From Trichopria drosophilae (lineage: Eukaryota > Arthropoda > Insecta > Hymenoptera > Diapriidae): a stretch of 64,000 bases of DNA. Of the stretch, positions 1 through 13,800 are shown in pieces. The notes under the pieces were generated by a model, which was given only the letters and a program-made list of their open reading frames with translations, searched no databases and was not told the origin of the DNA. Position numbers and translations under genes: made by a program. Location: contig CM059582.1 of assembly GCA_030407085.1 (NCBI GenBank), positions 207,234,001 through 207,298,000 on the forward strand, in the 5' to 3' direction. Position 1 is the first letter of the stretch, and every line of letters starts with the position of its first letter.

Positions 1-3000
1 TGACAAATTGGGGGATTGGAAACAGAGACCGAAAACTTTCGTTTTAATAGCTGAACTGGAAGTAATTCCACAATGCGTAATACGCTTTGCGTATAGAAAG
101 TTGTTCCCCTTCGACATAACGCCTCGGAACTAACTCGACGTAATTCAATAGACACATTCGTAAAACCAAAGGTTTTTTCTCCCGTTTTGGTGTTATTAAT
201 CAATTTTAATAGGGTTGCAAAGTTTTAATGTTGTCACGGTATAAGATGTTTCTAATGAAAAAGTCATTTGAAGTTGAAACAAAACACCGCTGTATTATGA
301 ACATTTACAACATCAAAACTTAAATACACGCGTTAATTTTTACCGCTTTATGTATTTTAATTAGTCAATGCTTCCGGCCGATTGAATTCATACAGGAAAT
401 ATTTTTATAATCGCGGATGTAGTAAAGAATCACTGACGAGTGACAGTTCGGAAGTGCGGTTTATGGAAAATTGTTAATAATGATGTTTACCATTCAAAGT
501 TTCCGGATGTGCTTGTGTTTAATATGACGCTTTTTTTGTTAATTTCGTAACTTCAGTTAGTATTAGTGGGTGAAGAAATATGCGGGATTAAAAACATTGT
601 TAAATTATTAAAAACATCAAGTAATAGATTATTTTTAAAAATAGGAAAATAGAAGTGCTTGTAAAAACATTTATAAGGTTATTTCTATGAAATAATGTGT
701 ATTAAAAAAATTACTGAAATTTCGGATTCTGTAACTGAAATAATTCCAATCACTATAAAAGATCTTCTAAAAAATACTAAAAAATTTTATCGAGTAATTA
801 CCAAGAATTTTCAGAAATAGCAGATGATTTTTCTGCTTATTTTTGAAAATACTTAATTAATAATTGTCGAATTTTTATTTAGTTTTTTCAGTAAAGATTA
901 TGATTTTTGATGACTTTAGCATCAACGACTTTAGCAAATTATATAGAAGTAATCATTTAAAATTTTTTTTTTTTTTAATAACATATCCTATCTTTTTTAA
1001 TTATATTTGCATTAAGTAAGGATTTATATATTTTGATCAACTGTAAATCATTTTTTGTTCTTTAAATTTACATAAAGCTTATATTTTATTTTAATTAAAT
1101 GATATTTTAGTGTTTAGTGAAGCATTTATTAAATTATTATGTAGATTCCGGTTTAAACTGAAGTAAAATCATTATCCATGTACTATATATTCAGTCGCCG
1201 TTATTTTAATTACTTATTACTTAATATTATCTGTAGTTACCAATTTTAGTATAATTTCAAGACCAGAGAACACGAATATTACAGTAAGAATTCAATTTTT
1301 TAGGCTTTGAATATTTTTATTACGCGACAAACTTTGGTATGTTTCTTTGAATCCGAAATCTTACGTGTAAATATGTACTTATTAGCTTGTAATGCAAGTC
1401 GTTGATTAATAATAATCTTAATATTTTTTAAACATTCATAAATCCACTTTCAGACCTATAAAAGTTACTAAATGTAAATAACATACTTTTATATGAAATT
1501 AATATAGAATACACACTCATTATTTTTAAAAATAAATATTAATACTATAGAGTATTAGTCATAAGAACTACTACTGTTAGTTTTTCAAATCTATATACTA
1601 ACTACTGCAGCAACCTTGCATGTATCTACAAAAAATGTCTTGAATTCATTTAATTCACTATTAAATTTAATAAGGAAGTGTGCAATATCTCTAGCATCTG
1701 TAATTTTGTAAAACTTGTCTCTTAATCATACTTAGTCTTAGTAGCTTTACTAAGTTAAACACAAAACAGTTTTTCTTAGTTTTTAACAATTAAGATCATG
1801 TGTTTTTAAAGTTTTTTTTTTAATCACCCTAAATATATATTTTTAATTCTCTCTCTTAAGTTTTTCTTTTAATTTTTAATTAATCAACAAATTTACAAAT
1901 TAATGTAATACTAATATTACTAACACTACAAAATATAATCATTCGAATCTATTTTCATATGTCGCAATTGTAAATTTAAATAATTATTAATTATTTAGAA
2001 AAAGAGTTTACCTACGAAATTGTTTAAACATTTGAAGAAAAGTAATAAAATATTCAACTTCTAAAAAACCTCAAAAACTACTAAAATACTTCAATAATCA
2101 AAACTCAATTTTGACATCGTTTTACTAATTCTTGCCGGTCTTGGTCAAGTTACGTTTGACGTCAAAAAGTCGTCAGACTGGCGAAGTCGTTAATGATAAG
2201 TTAATCAAACTACTAAATTACATCAAAAGTTCGTTTTTTCGTTGAAATTCCATTTAAATTCTTTCGTTAAAATTAAGATACGGCAATATTAAATAACGGT
2301 CTTTACGTTAAACAACATAATGTTTAAAAAATAACGTTTGAAAGTTTTGTATCAAAATTAGATAATTGACAAAAATAAATTTATTCAAAACTACTAAATT
2401 TTGTTTTAAAGTACTTTCATTCGTTAATAACTGCACGAAAAACTGTTAACCTATAACATTAATATAATATCTGAACTTATTTATCTCCTTTTGTTGCCAA
2501 CTATTATATTTTGTCATAATTAGTTAGTCGTAAATACTAACTAAATATTGTACGTAACTAAAGCTTGCTTATTACTTTTACTAATCCACGTACCATTTCT
2601 GTAGAAATTGGTTATGCAAATTACCATTTTTTCTTCGTTCGATTACTTCTATTTACCATAATCACTTACAACTCGAAAAGAAAAAAAATCTTTGTACTAG
2701 AGGTTTTTTATGCGCGTTTGCATTAAGTTATTAGTTGACTCATTCTTGTGTTACGTAAAGATTGTTCTTAACTAAGAACTACTGGATATTTCGTTTTTAT
2801 TCTACGTACTAAATATTCTAAATTGCATCATAAAACAACTTAGTCGGTCGGTTTTACGACCAACAATATAGTAAATTTAAGAATTCAATATTTTAAAAAT
2901 ATAATTAATAAACAAACATCCAAAATTTTACAACATTTAATTAAGCACAAATGGCACTTTTAAACTAATTTTTAATGTAAAATTACACGTTAGAAATATA

Positions 3001-3254
3001 CGTTACTCCTTCCCTTATTCTAATGTCTTCCCTTATTCTAATTTTTTCTCTTCTCCTATTCTAATATTTCCACTCTCGCGTTCTCCCCACTGACGTGCGT
3101 TGACGTGTGGATTTTCTAAATACAAATAACTGCGCATGCGCAACAAAAGACAAAGAGACAAAAGTGAGACTACAAATCTAAGTAGAATTAGAATAAGAAA
3201 AGAAGGCTGTCATCTTGTCTGATTGGACAAATTAGAATAAGGGAAGGATTACTG
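3001..3254. mobile_element. Mariner-type MITE (254 bp, TA target site)
   Basis: Imperfect terminal inverted repeats of about 23 bp (CGTTACTCCTTCCCTTATTC at the left, the complement of AATAAGGGAAGGATTACTG at the right) are flanked by TA dinucleotides. The CA/CG...TACTCC terminus and TA duplication fit Tc1/mariner non-autonomous elements. It has no coding capacity. Confidence 0.75.
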
Positions 3255-3589
3255 TATGTTTAAAATTGGTAAATTTTAGTGTTTTAAAATATAATAATAA
3301 TAAGACAATAAGGAACACAATCTACGTCCGATAAAGCGGGAGTCACATCTTTACTTTCTGCTTTACAGACCGACCACTAATTCACATATAATAAAATTAC
3401 AAAAGAAAAACAAATCATAAAATCACTGACTATTGCAATATAGGAAATGCATGAACAATACAATTAAGAAAAGTGACAATTCAAATATAAATAAATCAAT
3501 AACGCAAGGCAAACTTGTAATAACATAACTAATTTCGCTAAGTACATACGATTAACTTTGATTCGCGTAAAAACGTTTCATTAAAATAA

Positions 3590-4160
3590 TAAAAAGTAGC
3601 GCACTTAATTTAGCTCCCTGAGGAAGTCTACAAGTAAGAGTTCTTTTAAAAGATCTAGACATCTTGTTACCGGTATCAACAATAGTAGTTAGGATCTATT
3701 AGTTATGACAGATTTAATGAGTTTACTGAAGCCGTAGAAATGCAATTTAGCTATCAAAAGTTCGTGATTTATTTGTGTCGAAAGCTTTTGTAAAATCAAG
3801 CAAACAATCCAGATTAAAAAATAGCAAAAATATTGAACTTTTTTATGGTTCCTAGCAAAATTCTTCAAATAACTTTGAAAAAAGTGGACGTAAATTACTG
3901 AAAGATGTCGGATTAGTCTTCTCGGGAATTGGGCGAATAATTGCAGTAAAAGAGAACAAATAATCTTCCGGAATTTTTTTCGACTGGGTAGTAACTAACT
4001 AATTCCCTACTAGGTATAATTTTTGGACAATTTACAAAATAGTCATTGATTAAATCTGGATCGTTCAGTATGGGGGGGCAGAACTTCTTTTCTGACTTTA
4101 AATTTAGTTTTATAACATCTGGTTTAGTTGGGATTAACAGATTTATATTCATGTCACCCA
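3590..4160 (-). pseudogene. Decayed LINE reverse transcriptase (Jockey/R1-like)
   Basis: Minus-strand translation gives, in order but in different frames, LINDYFVNCPKIIPSRELVS (about 4040), a region upstream of the polymerase, then LDFTKAFDT (about 3775-3800, reverse transcriptase motif A with its first catalytic Asp), INHELLIAKLHFYGFS, and LPQGA (about 3615-3630, motif B). Frameshifts and stops separate these blocks, and no full open frame survives. The blocks match the ORF2 protein of non-LTR retrotransposons. It is an inert relic inside FBXO11 intron 7. Confidence 0.8.
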
Positions 4161-4643
4161 GAATAATGACTATATTTTGTATAAAATTAATTATATAATA
4201 ACATCTATAAATCTAATTATTAATAATTAATATACTAATTCCTAATAAATTATTTTAATAATAAAAAAAAAAACAAAATGAAAATAAAAAGTTCTCAAAT
4301 TTATCATCTTAATCACTAAATCTACATAACTAACAGATTAAATAACTATTTCTTAATACTAATACTGGTATTTGTTACTAACTCTCAGAACTAGAAAAGA
4401 CATTCATAATATATCTTACAATACTATAAAAATTAAAAATTCTATACAATTACTCAATAAAAACCAAACATTCCAAAATTTTGCCAAATAAAAAAAAAGA
4501 AATTTACATTCCTACTCTAATATTACCATAACTTTCAGATTTTTAGAATATGGATTATCGACTCTTAATTATAAGTATAAGCTATTTCTAAATCTGATTC
4601 GAAAAAAAAAACAATTCTCGTAAATATCAGTGAATCATCTTAC

Positions 4644-4851
4644 CGATCGTGTCTGATGAATTCAACGTCGTGACCGGCGTGGCAGGTTTTTATGCAATTA
4701 ACGCATATGGCGTTTCTATCTGTGGTGTTGCACGTTTGACAACGATAAAAGTCGTGCATCGGAAATGACGTGTACGACGAAATCTTATATAGGCATTGGC
4801 CGTTTCCTACTGCTTTCTCGACTGCATCCTGATTATTGAATATTTTATTAC
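4644..4851 (-). CDS. FBXO11: FBXO11 exon 7 (UBR-type zinc finger)
   Basis: This exon encodes residues 834-902, plus two bases of an Arg codon. It has [14 protein letters not shown], then the Cys/His-rich start of the UBR-type zinc finger: [27 protein letters not shown] and [10 protein letters not shown]. In related F-box proteins this finger is thought to contribute to substrate or N-terminal recognition. Acceptor TTTTCCAG and donor CG-GTAAGATG are both good. The next exon should begin with the FFCDCGAG block. I found no match to it in 1-4643, so the terminal exon and 3' UTR lie to the left of the window. Confidence 0.96.
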
Positions 4852-7800
4852 CTGGAAAATAAAAGAAACATTATTAATAATTCATTTTGTTTTGCAGTGC
4901 ATATCCGTTTTTAAAATCGTAGACGTAAGAACTCAACCGTGATTAAGCGACTAAATTTCCCATTTAGTTTTCGAAGTCTTTAGAATTAAACATTTTTCTT
5001 TCATTTTTTATTTCTCCAAACTGATTCTCAAATACAGCCTAATAATTATGTATATTTTTTTACGATTTTAACTAATCTTCTAAATTTAGTTAGTTCTTAA
5101 ACTTCTTTATACAATTCTGTTGAATGAAATCGTTAAAATCTAATAAAATGTAACGATTAAAATTAATAATAATGCCGTATTTATGTCGTTCTTGTTTTTT
5201 TTTTACGTAATATTTTTTAATAAGTCAAGTCCCAGATGAATAAATATACTTATTTTCAAACATTGACTCGTATAAAGTATAAGAATTCATAACCTCCAAA
5301 TGTAATTACGACATAACCTTACAATTACACATAATAAACGTATCAAATTTATATTTAATATGAACAAAATATTTTTGATATGATGAAAAACTATTATTTT
5401 TAAAATATAGCACTTAATTATAGAAAAACTAATGGTTAAATTTCATTCGGCTTTACATGTTACGTTCTTAATATTTTAGTCTACTTTCATGACAATTTTT
5501 ATCTTGATTTTTGATGTAATAAGCGCATGGAAAACAAAATTTAACGAGACAAAATGTATTTTTATAAAACATTAAGAAAAAAACTTTTAAAAATTTATAT
5601 AACATTTACTTAAAAACTATCCGGCAAATGTCAAACCTAACCTCATTTACGTAACACTTCTTTTTATATATATTTCTTAAAAACCATCATAAAAACAAAA
5701 AGATAAAGTATATTTTTCATACGAAAAATATTTCTTACACATTTTTTCGAAAAATAAAAAAAATTTACGTATTTTTTTTCCATTAATATCTTTAAAATAC
5801 AATACTTTTTAAGATGCACGTATTAAAAATTAAACTTTACGTTATAGAAATCAAGATGGCGCCCCTTTTCTGACAGTATTTTTACTAAATATTAGAATGT
5901 TCACATTTACCGTATTCTGGACGGGTTAAATATGTTAAATTTATTATATCTGATCAACAATGACATGAAAGTTATAAATTTCAAAATGGCGAATCCAATA
6001 TGGCGGACTAAGATGTAAAATTTTAAGATTCTCATGAAACTTCATTTCCTGGAGTTTTTGGGGTCACGGATTACGGATTAGTATTTTAAAAAATTCACAA
6101 ATTCTCTCGGAGACTCGTATTTTTGCCATTTTAGTTCTAATATTGCAAATTTTAGTTACATATAAAAATAATGTTTTTATTGGACCAAAACGATCGTATA
6201 GTCTAACCCAAAAATTACACGATTTAATAGTATTGTGTCATATATTGTCATAAGCTAAGAACACATTAAAACTGTTGGAGTGAAATTTAATTCTAGAGTA
6301 CTAAAAACGAAACGGAGTCAATTTCAACTCTAATGGATTAAATTTTCATTCTTTGGAGTAAATAACTTCCTAATTAGGCTTAATATAAATGACTTTCTCC
6401 GTGGTATTCGAAGTACATTCCAAAGGACTCAAATATCTTTACCGCTCTTTATTAGTCTAAGCAAGTAACTCCAACAGTTTTATAGTGCGGTATGTCTCGG
6501 TGGCGATCGATTTCCTTCAACTTTTCATCGCCCATGGCGAAAAAGCTTCGGCCAGGGCGTGTTTCCAGAAAAACTGCTATAAATCGTAGCGGACGAATGA
6601 AACGGGAATGTCGTTGTGCATGGGCTAAAAGGAAATGTTTCAAAAATAGTTACCCCTAGTCGTTGGTTGCACGCCGCTCGCCAAGCACAATCCTCCGAAT
6701 CGATTATTGAAGATTTGATTACTTTCTAACGTGGCAGCGGCGTTATTCGTTATTTCGACGCCCGCGGCGAGGCCGTCGAATATTCGGTTCCTCCGTAGTA
6801 CAGGATGCGACTGCGTCGAAATGAGCACGCCCGCTTGGGCGTTTCGGAATATGTCGTTTTCCTCTAAAACACCTGCGACACAAAAATTCGATTCATAAAT
6901 GATAAGTGGACGCATCATTTTTCACCCTAATTTACATTAAAATTCAATTCGTTGCCTATAAAGGGATCATTTCAATTTATTTTTCATTCTCTGTAAAAAA
7001 ACAATAATTATTTTTTGAAAAAACTGGATTTACTCGGAACCTATTATGAATCAATAATTTCCGTGAAATGGCATCGAAATTTTTTATGTCAATTCCCAGT
7101 CGCTGTGATTTATCTTCAATCTTTTTAATCAACAAATTTTGTAAAAATGCCGAGTGAAACTTTTCACGGCATCGTTTTCTAACTATTTCATAGTGCCACC
7201 CAGACAGCAAAATAAAAAAGATTTCAGAATGATTTCGAAATATGCTCTAAAAGAAGTCAAATGTCCCACTTTCTCAGGGTTTTCTGAAAATGATGTTATT
7301 ATGAGATCTTTATGAACTCATGTTCAGAAAACCCTAAGAAAGTGACATCTTTTAGTACACATTTCGAAATCATTCTGAACTCTTTTCTATTTTCCTGTGG
7401 GCAAGATCCGTTACAAATCAAATTCCAACTGTTCTTTTTAACGGTTTATTAAATAATTATAGTTTTTGAAATTTCTGAATATTTGTACTGTTTTTTTTTT
7501 ACGCTAAACTCAATCGACAAATGACTATAGATACAATTTCATTTACTACATACCTTACATTTTCATGATTCCCATGATGTACTAAGTCTACTTTACTTAA
7601 TGTTTGAACAATATATAACAATTATTTAGTTCGTAGATAAATCGAAAGTATGGCTGGGGAACAAAGTTTCGAAAATCAACATACCGAAAAGTAAAAATGT
7701 CGATATAGCGTGGCTCCAGCGTGATTTTTTTCTCTCTTTGTTTTTGAGAATTTTGCAAAAGAAGGCAAATTAAAATACCTTGGACTGACGTAATATCGAA

Positions 7801-10800
7801 ATTTAGGCCTTTCGAGGTTTTGATTTTCGGAACTTTGTTCCCTGGTCGAAAGTAAGGGCAACAAATTTTGTGGTAATTTTAATTATCTTGTCGAATAGTG
7901 AATTTGCTTAATAAAAATTAGCTTAACAAGTAAATAGGAGGATAATAGATTGAAAATACGTGGCTATTGCTGGAAAAATATTTTTCTAAGCCATTGATAT
8001 AGACTATATCATCAACATGTTTATGTGCTTATTAAAAAATACGTCAATGAAAACTGTGAGGTACTTTTAATTTCCACGATATTATTTTATCTAAAATACT
8101 CTGACCAATGAAGATTCGTGTATTTGTTTGACTGACATGAGTGAGACAAAGACACAAATATACAAATAGGAAAAATAAATCAGATAAAATTACAGCTGCA
8201 AACGTTATGTCAATTCATTAACTTTTTTATTTTTCTCAAGTTTATGATAATGCATTATTCTAATTCTAAAAAAAACGTGTATCTTATATGTTTTCGATAA
8301 GTTGTCAGAGAATAGAAAAAGTTGTTAGTTCGATATTACAACCGAAAATTGATTTCTTCGACGATAATAACGCTGCAATAATCAATACAAATCACTGAAA
8401 TTAAGTACCAATGGGCCTTAATTAATTCGAGAAAAATTCAATTGTTTTTACTACTAAGACTTTAGTCAATTGCCAAGACTGAATGAAAGTTTAGAAGATA
8501 ATTTTGGAAATCTACTTGATAATATTTATTAAAACTGCTTCGTTCAAAATGAAAAGAAGAATGCTCTACCCCGAAAGTTATTTGAATATTCAAATTTCTT
8601 CCAAATGACTCCATTGGAAACTTTTCTTTCTGTTCTATGAAATAAATTTTCGTCTGTATCTGTCGATGTTAAAAGTGTGATTTGAATGAATCCTAACATA
8701 AATTAATAATCTTGAGTGTAATTACTGCAACATTTTACTGGATAAAATAAAAAAAAAGTGTTTTCGATGAAAATGATCAGGTAATCATTAAAAACAGATT
8801 TTGGCACTAAAAAAAGCTGAAACAAAATGTCGTGAATCGTTGTATCGGGGATTTTCACAAAACTTTTTTAAAATTTTCATAAAAATGGACAAATCAATTA
8901 TCTGACCTGTAAAAAAACCGACAATCGAAAAGTCAACATTAAAAAACCGACTGTCAGTGTAGAGCCTAAAAAAACTGTAAATGTGCTAAAAAAATTTGGT
9001 TCATGTCGGTTTTTTTAGTCCTAAATATAAAAGTTAAATCTTTCTAAAAAATACAGATTTTTCAAAAAATATTTATGTTTCATTTTTATAAAGCATTCAA
9101 TACAAAATTTTTAAATCACCCATCTTTATAAGTATTCTAAAACCGAATATAAAATTTTTTAAAAATGAATTTCGTTTACAAAATTACTCTAAGTAAGATA
9201 ACACATTTTTCTGAAATCTTAAACTTAAAAAGACATTTCAAAATATTTTTAAACAAGCAAAAATGTGTTTTTTTTTTTTAAATACTATGTAGCTTATTCA
9301 ATACTTTCTCTTGTCACTTCTAAATCGACATTGACAACTTACCATTTTACTAGTGTATTGAGATTCGAAATCGATAATAATATTGACTATATTAGTGACG
9401 TCACTATTGTTTAAATTACGAATAAATGACGTAATAATTACAAAAAATATTGTAGAACAATTATCAATATAATTATAATAATACCAAGTAAAAAATATCG
9501 AAAACATTCATCAAATAAAGTAAAATTTTTAAAATATTTGAAATTAAAAATTTGTCGTTTTGATTTTACAATATTCTGATGTTATTTTACAGTATTTTTT
9601 AAGTTTCACAGCATTTATCTGATGTTTTTTACACTATACAAACAATAATTTTCGTTTTCAAATTCTCCAAATTCGAATTTCTTTTTTAAAACCTGCCAAA
9701 CCCATGATTCAGTCTGTTATAAACTCAAAATTTAAATGACAAATATTTGCCATATATTTTTAACATGAATTTGAAACTTTCCAGAAAAACTTTTTTTTGG
9801 TTGTCACAAAACATGAAAATGGGTACCAAGACAAAAAAACACGACAAAATGAACAAAATCAGACGACAAAATGACAATAATCTTGTTCATTACAACTTTT
9901 GTTTCATAACAATAAATTATTCTATTTAAAACTTTTATTTGTGTTTTTTCACTTGTTTCATCTTTTTTACTTACAGAGAGAGAATAAAAGGTTTAATGAG
10001 AAAACGATTTTAACGTATGTAAATTATAGAATTAACAACTTGAAAGGTTATAGTTGATATTTGGGGTTATGTGCGAATCTTTAAGTACCAGGAAATAGTA
10101 AATGGAATAATAAAATTGTTTAATTGTTTAATAACAATTTTATTTTTCCATGTACTTAAAAATAGTTAATTTAACTAATTTTTCTATTAAAGGGTTTTTC
10201 TATTAGAAAATACTACTTTTAATTTAACTACTTTCTTTCTCTCTGTGTTGGTTATTTTTATTTTAGGTTATGATCGGTCATTTATCTCCTCAGTGACAAA
10301 AAAGAGTTAATTCAACCATTTTACAAAAATAAAACACTGTAGTAAACAATAATATTGTTTCCGATGTTTAAATATGCAACGTAATACATAACCTCAAATC
10401 TACAACCGTTTTCTAATAAAATAGTCACTTTAAATATTCCTGAGTAACAAAACACCAGTAACAAAATTGATAAAACAAAAATTATTTTCGATATACTACG
10501 CGTAAAATTTGATTTTACGCACCGTTTTTAATACGATTTTTTTTAAATAAATATTTATAGATATTTAATATCGAAAAATACGATTTTACGCACTACTGCT
10601 GACCGCAGCGCACGAGTGCCCGGTCATACATAATTCGTACATAACCCCAAATATCAACTATAACCAAAAATATTGTAAAATCACACGTGCGTAACATCAT
10701 ATTTGGCCCACAAAAAACGGCGCACAAATTTTACGCATAGTATATCGAAAAATATCGTTCGACACGCGAGCGTAAGAATTCGATTTTACGCACCGGCCTA

Positions 10801-13800
10801 TCTAATCGCATGTTAAAAACGGTGCGTAAAATCCTATTTTACGCACTAGTATCGAAAAATACTATATTGTATCGCATATTTTACAATAATTTTGAATGGT
10901 AAAAGTAACATCTGTCAGCGATAACTTTTTATGTTGTTAATCCTACTATTAAATGTTACTAAACTTTAGTATGGTTTCATTAACCCCTTTTTCATTATCA
11001 ATGTTGTTTTTACTATTTTTAGTTAGGTTAATATTTAATCGTTAAATTTACTAAAATATATAGCTAAATGCGAATTTCATTCAGATAATTACTTTTAATT
11101 GTTTCAACTATTTTACTAGTTATTACAACTGAAGCAATTCAGTCAAACAACTATGGAATTACAATAATAAAATAATCAATTTTACTAAGAATCTTTTTTA
11201 ATAAATAATATTTTAAGAATAATAAATTAATCAATTTTACTAAGAGTTTTTAAATCCATTCATATTCAATTTTGCAAATTTAATAGTGAGTCTGTCAATT
11301 TTATTTCGTTTGTCACCGGTATAATTGTTTTCAGTCATTTTACAATGATTTCAAATTTTGTTTCATTAATCTTCAAGTATACAGAAACCAATCAATATTG
11401 ATGTGTATCTATAAATAATGAAATGTTAAAATGTCGTCAAAAAGTTGAGTATTTATTCCGTAACTTTTTTAAGTTTTCATTTATTTAAAAAGTAAAAAAT
11501 GGAAATTTCTGTACGTGAAACCTCTCCAGAATTGCTTTAAATTGTAAAGTTTGCTTCCTCGTGAAATGTTTTTACAATATTTTGGATTTATTACGCATTA
11601 CAATACGTAAACAATTTCTTTGATAGATACATTCATATTCAAGGTTTTGAACGATGATTTTCATTATTAAATGTTAAATTTTCTCGTTTTGTTTTGTAAT
11701 TTTCTTAACGTTTCATTTATTTAATTCATTATTGTTATTCAATTTCGATCTGTTTTATCCGAAACACGAAGTTACAACAAAAAATGATAGCAGGAAACTA
11801 ACCACCATTGTAAAACACCCTAATCAGTTTTTTTTTATCATTTTGATTTCTTATATATTCTAATTGTATACTTATGTCCACTGTAGATTGTATAAATGCT
11901 GATGTTGTTCTTTCTATGTTGCATCGGTCTTTCATTGGTCAAAAGTCATTAAGCCTAATAAAATGTTATAACAATTAAATTTAACATAATATTACTGTTT
12001 TTCTCTTACTGACAAACATAGTTCTATTAAATAGTCACATTTATAGGCGAAAACGTCAAAAATAAAATATATTTTTACTCTTAATACCGAGTTTTATTTA
12101 TAAAAGACTGATGCAAAAAGATAGAGCATTATCAAAATTTGTATTGGTTACTTACATCTAGATGCTATTTTGCATCTCAATATGTTAATTAGAAATAGTG
12201 AAAAGTAAATAAAATTTTAATTCATGACTGTAACACGCAATAGCAATAATTACTTTATAAACATTATAAAATAGTTAATTATTATAAGAAATTAAACGAA
12301 CTCTTCACTAACTAAATTGTTTACTTAATTAGTAAAAAAAAATACATTAACTACACTACACTAAAAATACCTCGAATAATAATGTAAAATGAAAATAATA
12401 ACAATAAAACTTAAGACCTACAGGATGATCTAAAAATAATATCATTATCGAATTTAGAACGGAACTAAACAAATGAAAAAATAAACTAATTATGACGTTT
12501 AAATATTTAGTTACTTACTCAGGAACTTGCACATTAAGTGTTAATGAAGAACCTAACCTATAAACGCAGATACTTAAAATTTTTCACGACTGATTTTTTC
12601 TTTTTTGAATTTATTTCCTTGCTTATATTTCTAATCAGTGTTTAATTTCATTTTTTTTCACTAAAACTATCTTAGAATATAAAAAAAGCTTCTTAATTCA
12701 AATTCTTACGTATTCAACCGCTATTATAAAGAAATCTTAATTTTGAGTTTCTTGTACGCCATCTGTGATTAGTAAATCGAACAAATCAAGAAACTTTCAT
12801 AAAGTAAAGTGACAAAAGAAAGTATTAGCCATTTCAACCTTATCTTCGAAAGTAAATCGCCATAATGAATCTTATAAATACCTTTGCCGCCGTTAAATAT
12901 GCATATGCCACCGTCCCGTCCGTCGAAAATCTTGTTTCTCTTTAACGTGGGATTGCTGTCGGTTTTGATCCAAACGCCGGCCATGGCGTTATCAAAAATT
13001 TCATTTTGTTCAAGCAAACCCAGGCCGCTGTTGTATACCAACACGCCGCCATTTTGTCCACCCCAAATTTTATTCCCCCGGATGACGGGATTGCTGCCAG
13101 TCCTGACGATGAAAATTACAGGAGTGTGAAGGAAAGTAGAATTTAAACACAACAAACTTAAATTTCTCAACTGAACTCGTACGTATATAATCTTAAGTCT
13201 TGCCGCTACGCGGCGTTACGAGTATATATTTATCAACTTGATCACAGAAATTGAATGAACAACAATAAAAATGACATCGGGTAGTTTAAACACGGGAAAT
13301 AAAATATGTAAACTTGAAATAAAGCAACAAAATGTCGTTAACTAGATACATTATGTATGTAGTTGAGGATCTTGCCGCTAGGTGGTATCTACCTTATTTG
13401 TACTCCAGAGTACAGGTGATTGAAGATATCGTTATCTTCCAGCTTCCCGTGACCGTTGTCGTAAAAGTATACGCCGACTTGTTTGCCGCTGTGGATCCTG
13501 TTGCGTCTTAGGACGGGCGTGGATCCGGTCGTGATCCAGACGCCGGCCAGGGTGTTCGCGAACACCTCGTTCTCCTCGATCAGACCCTGGCCCTTCTCGT
13601 GCACGTAAATACCGCCGTGCTGGCCGTGATGGATCTTATTGTGCCGTACGATGGGGTCCGAGTTAGTACGGATCTGAATACCGGCCAGGGCGTTCCCGTA
13701 GATGTCGTTGTGTTCGATCAAGCCGCGGCCTTCGCCGAATATATAAACGCCGCCCTGGTGGCCGTTGTAGATCTCGTTCCTACGGATCGTCGGATTCGAA

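Larger units (their letters stand above)
1..4643 (-). other. FBXO11 intron 7 (5' part; acceptor off window)
   Basis: This AT-rich intron starts at the donor after exon 7 and runs off the left edge. It contains a mariner-type MITE at 3001-3254 and a decayed LINE reverse transcriptase at about 3590-4160. I see nothing codable or structured in 1-3000. Confidence 0.8.
4852..6653 (-). other. FBXO11 intron 6
   Basis: This 1802-bp AT-rich intron holds ATGGCG-type repeat fragments at about 5850-6110 and one MITE at 6262-6487. I see no open frame of note. Confidence 0.85.
6873..12881 (-). other. FBXO11 intron 5
   Basis: This 6.0-kb AT-rich intron holds a hairpin element at 7198-7402, a hAT-like MITE at 7651-7845 and a palindrome cluster at about 10030-10860. 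I see nothing recognisable in 7860-10000 or 10900-12880. Confidence 0.85.

Noticed and set aside
6640..6918. Short standalone beta-helix protein
   Set aside because: This open frame is FBXO11 exon 6 read through its splice sites; the neighbouring exons complete it.
12884..13129. Plus-strand open frame over FBXO11 exon 5
   Set aside because: It is the antisense shadow of a conserved exon.
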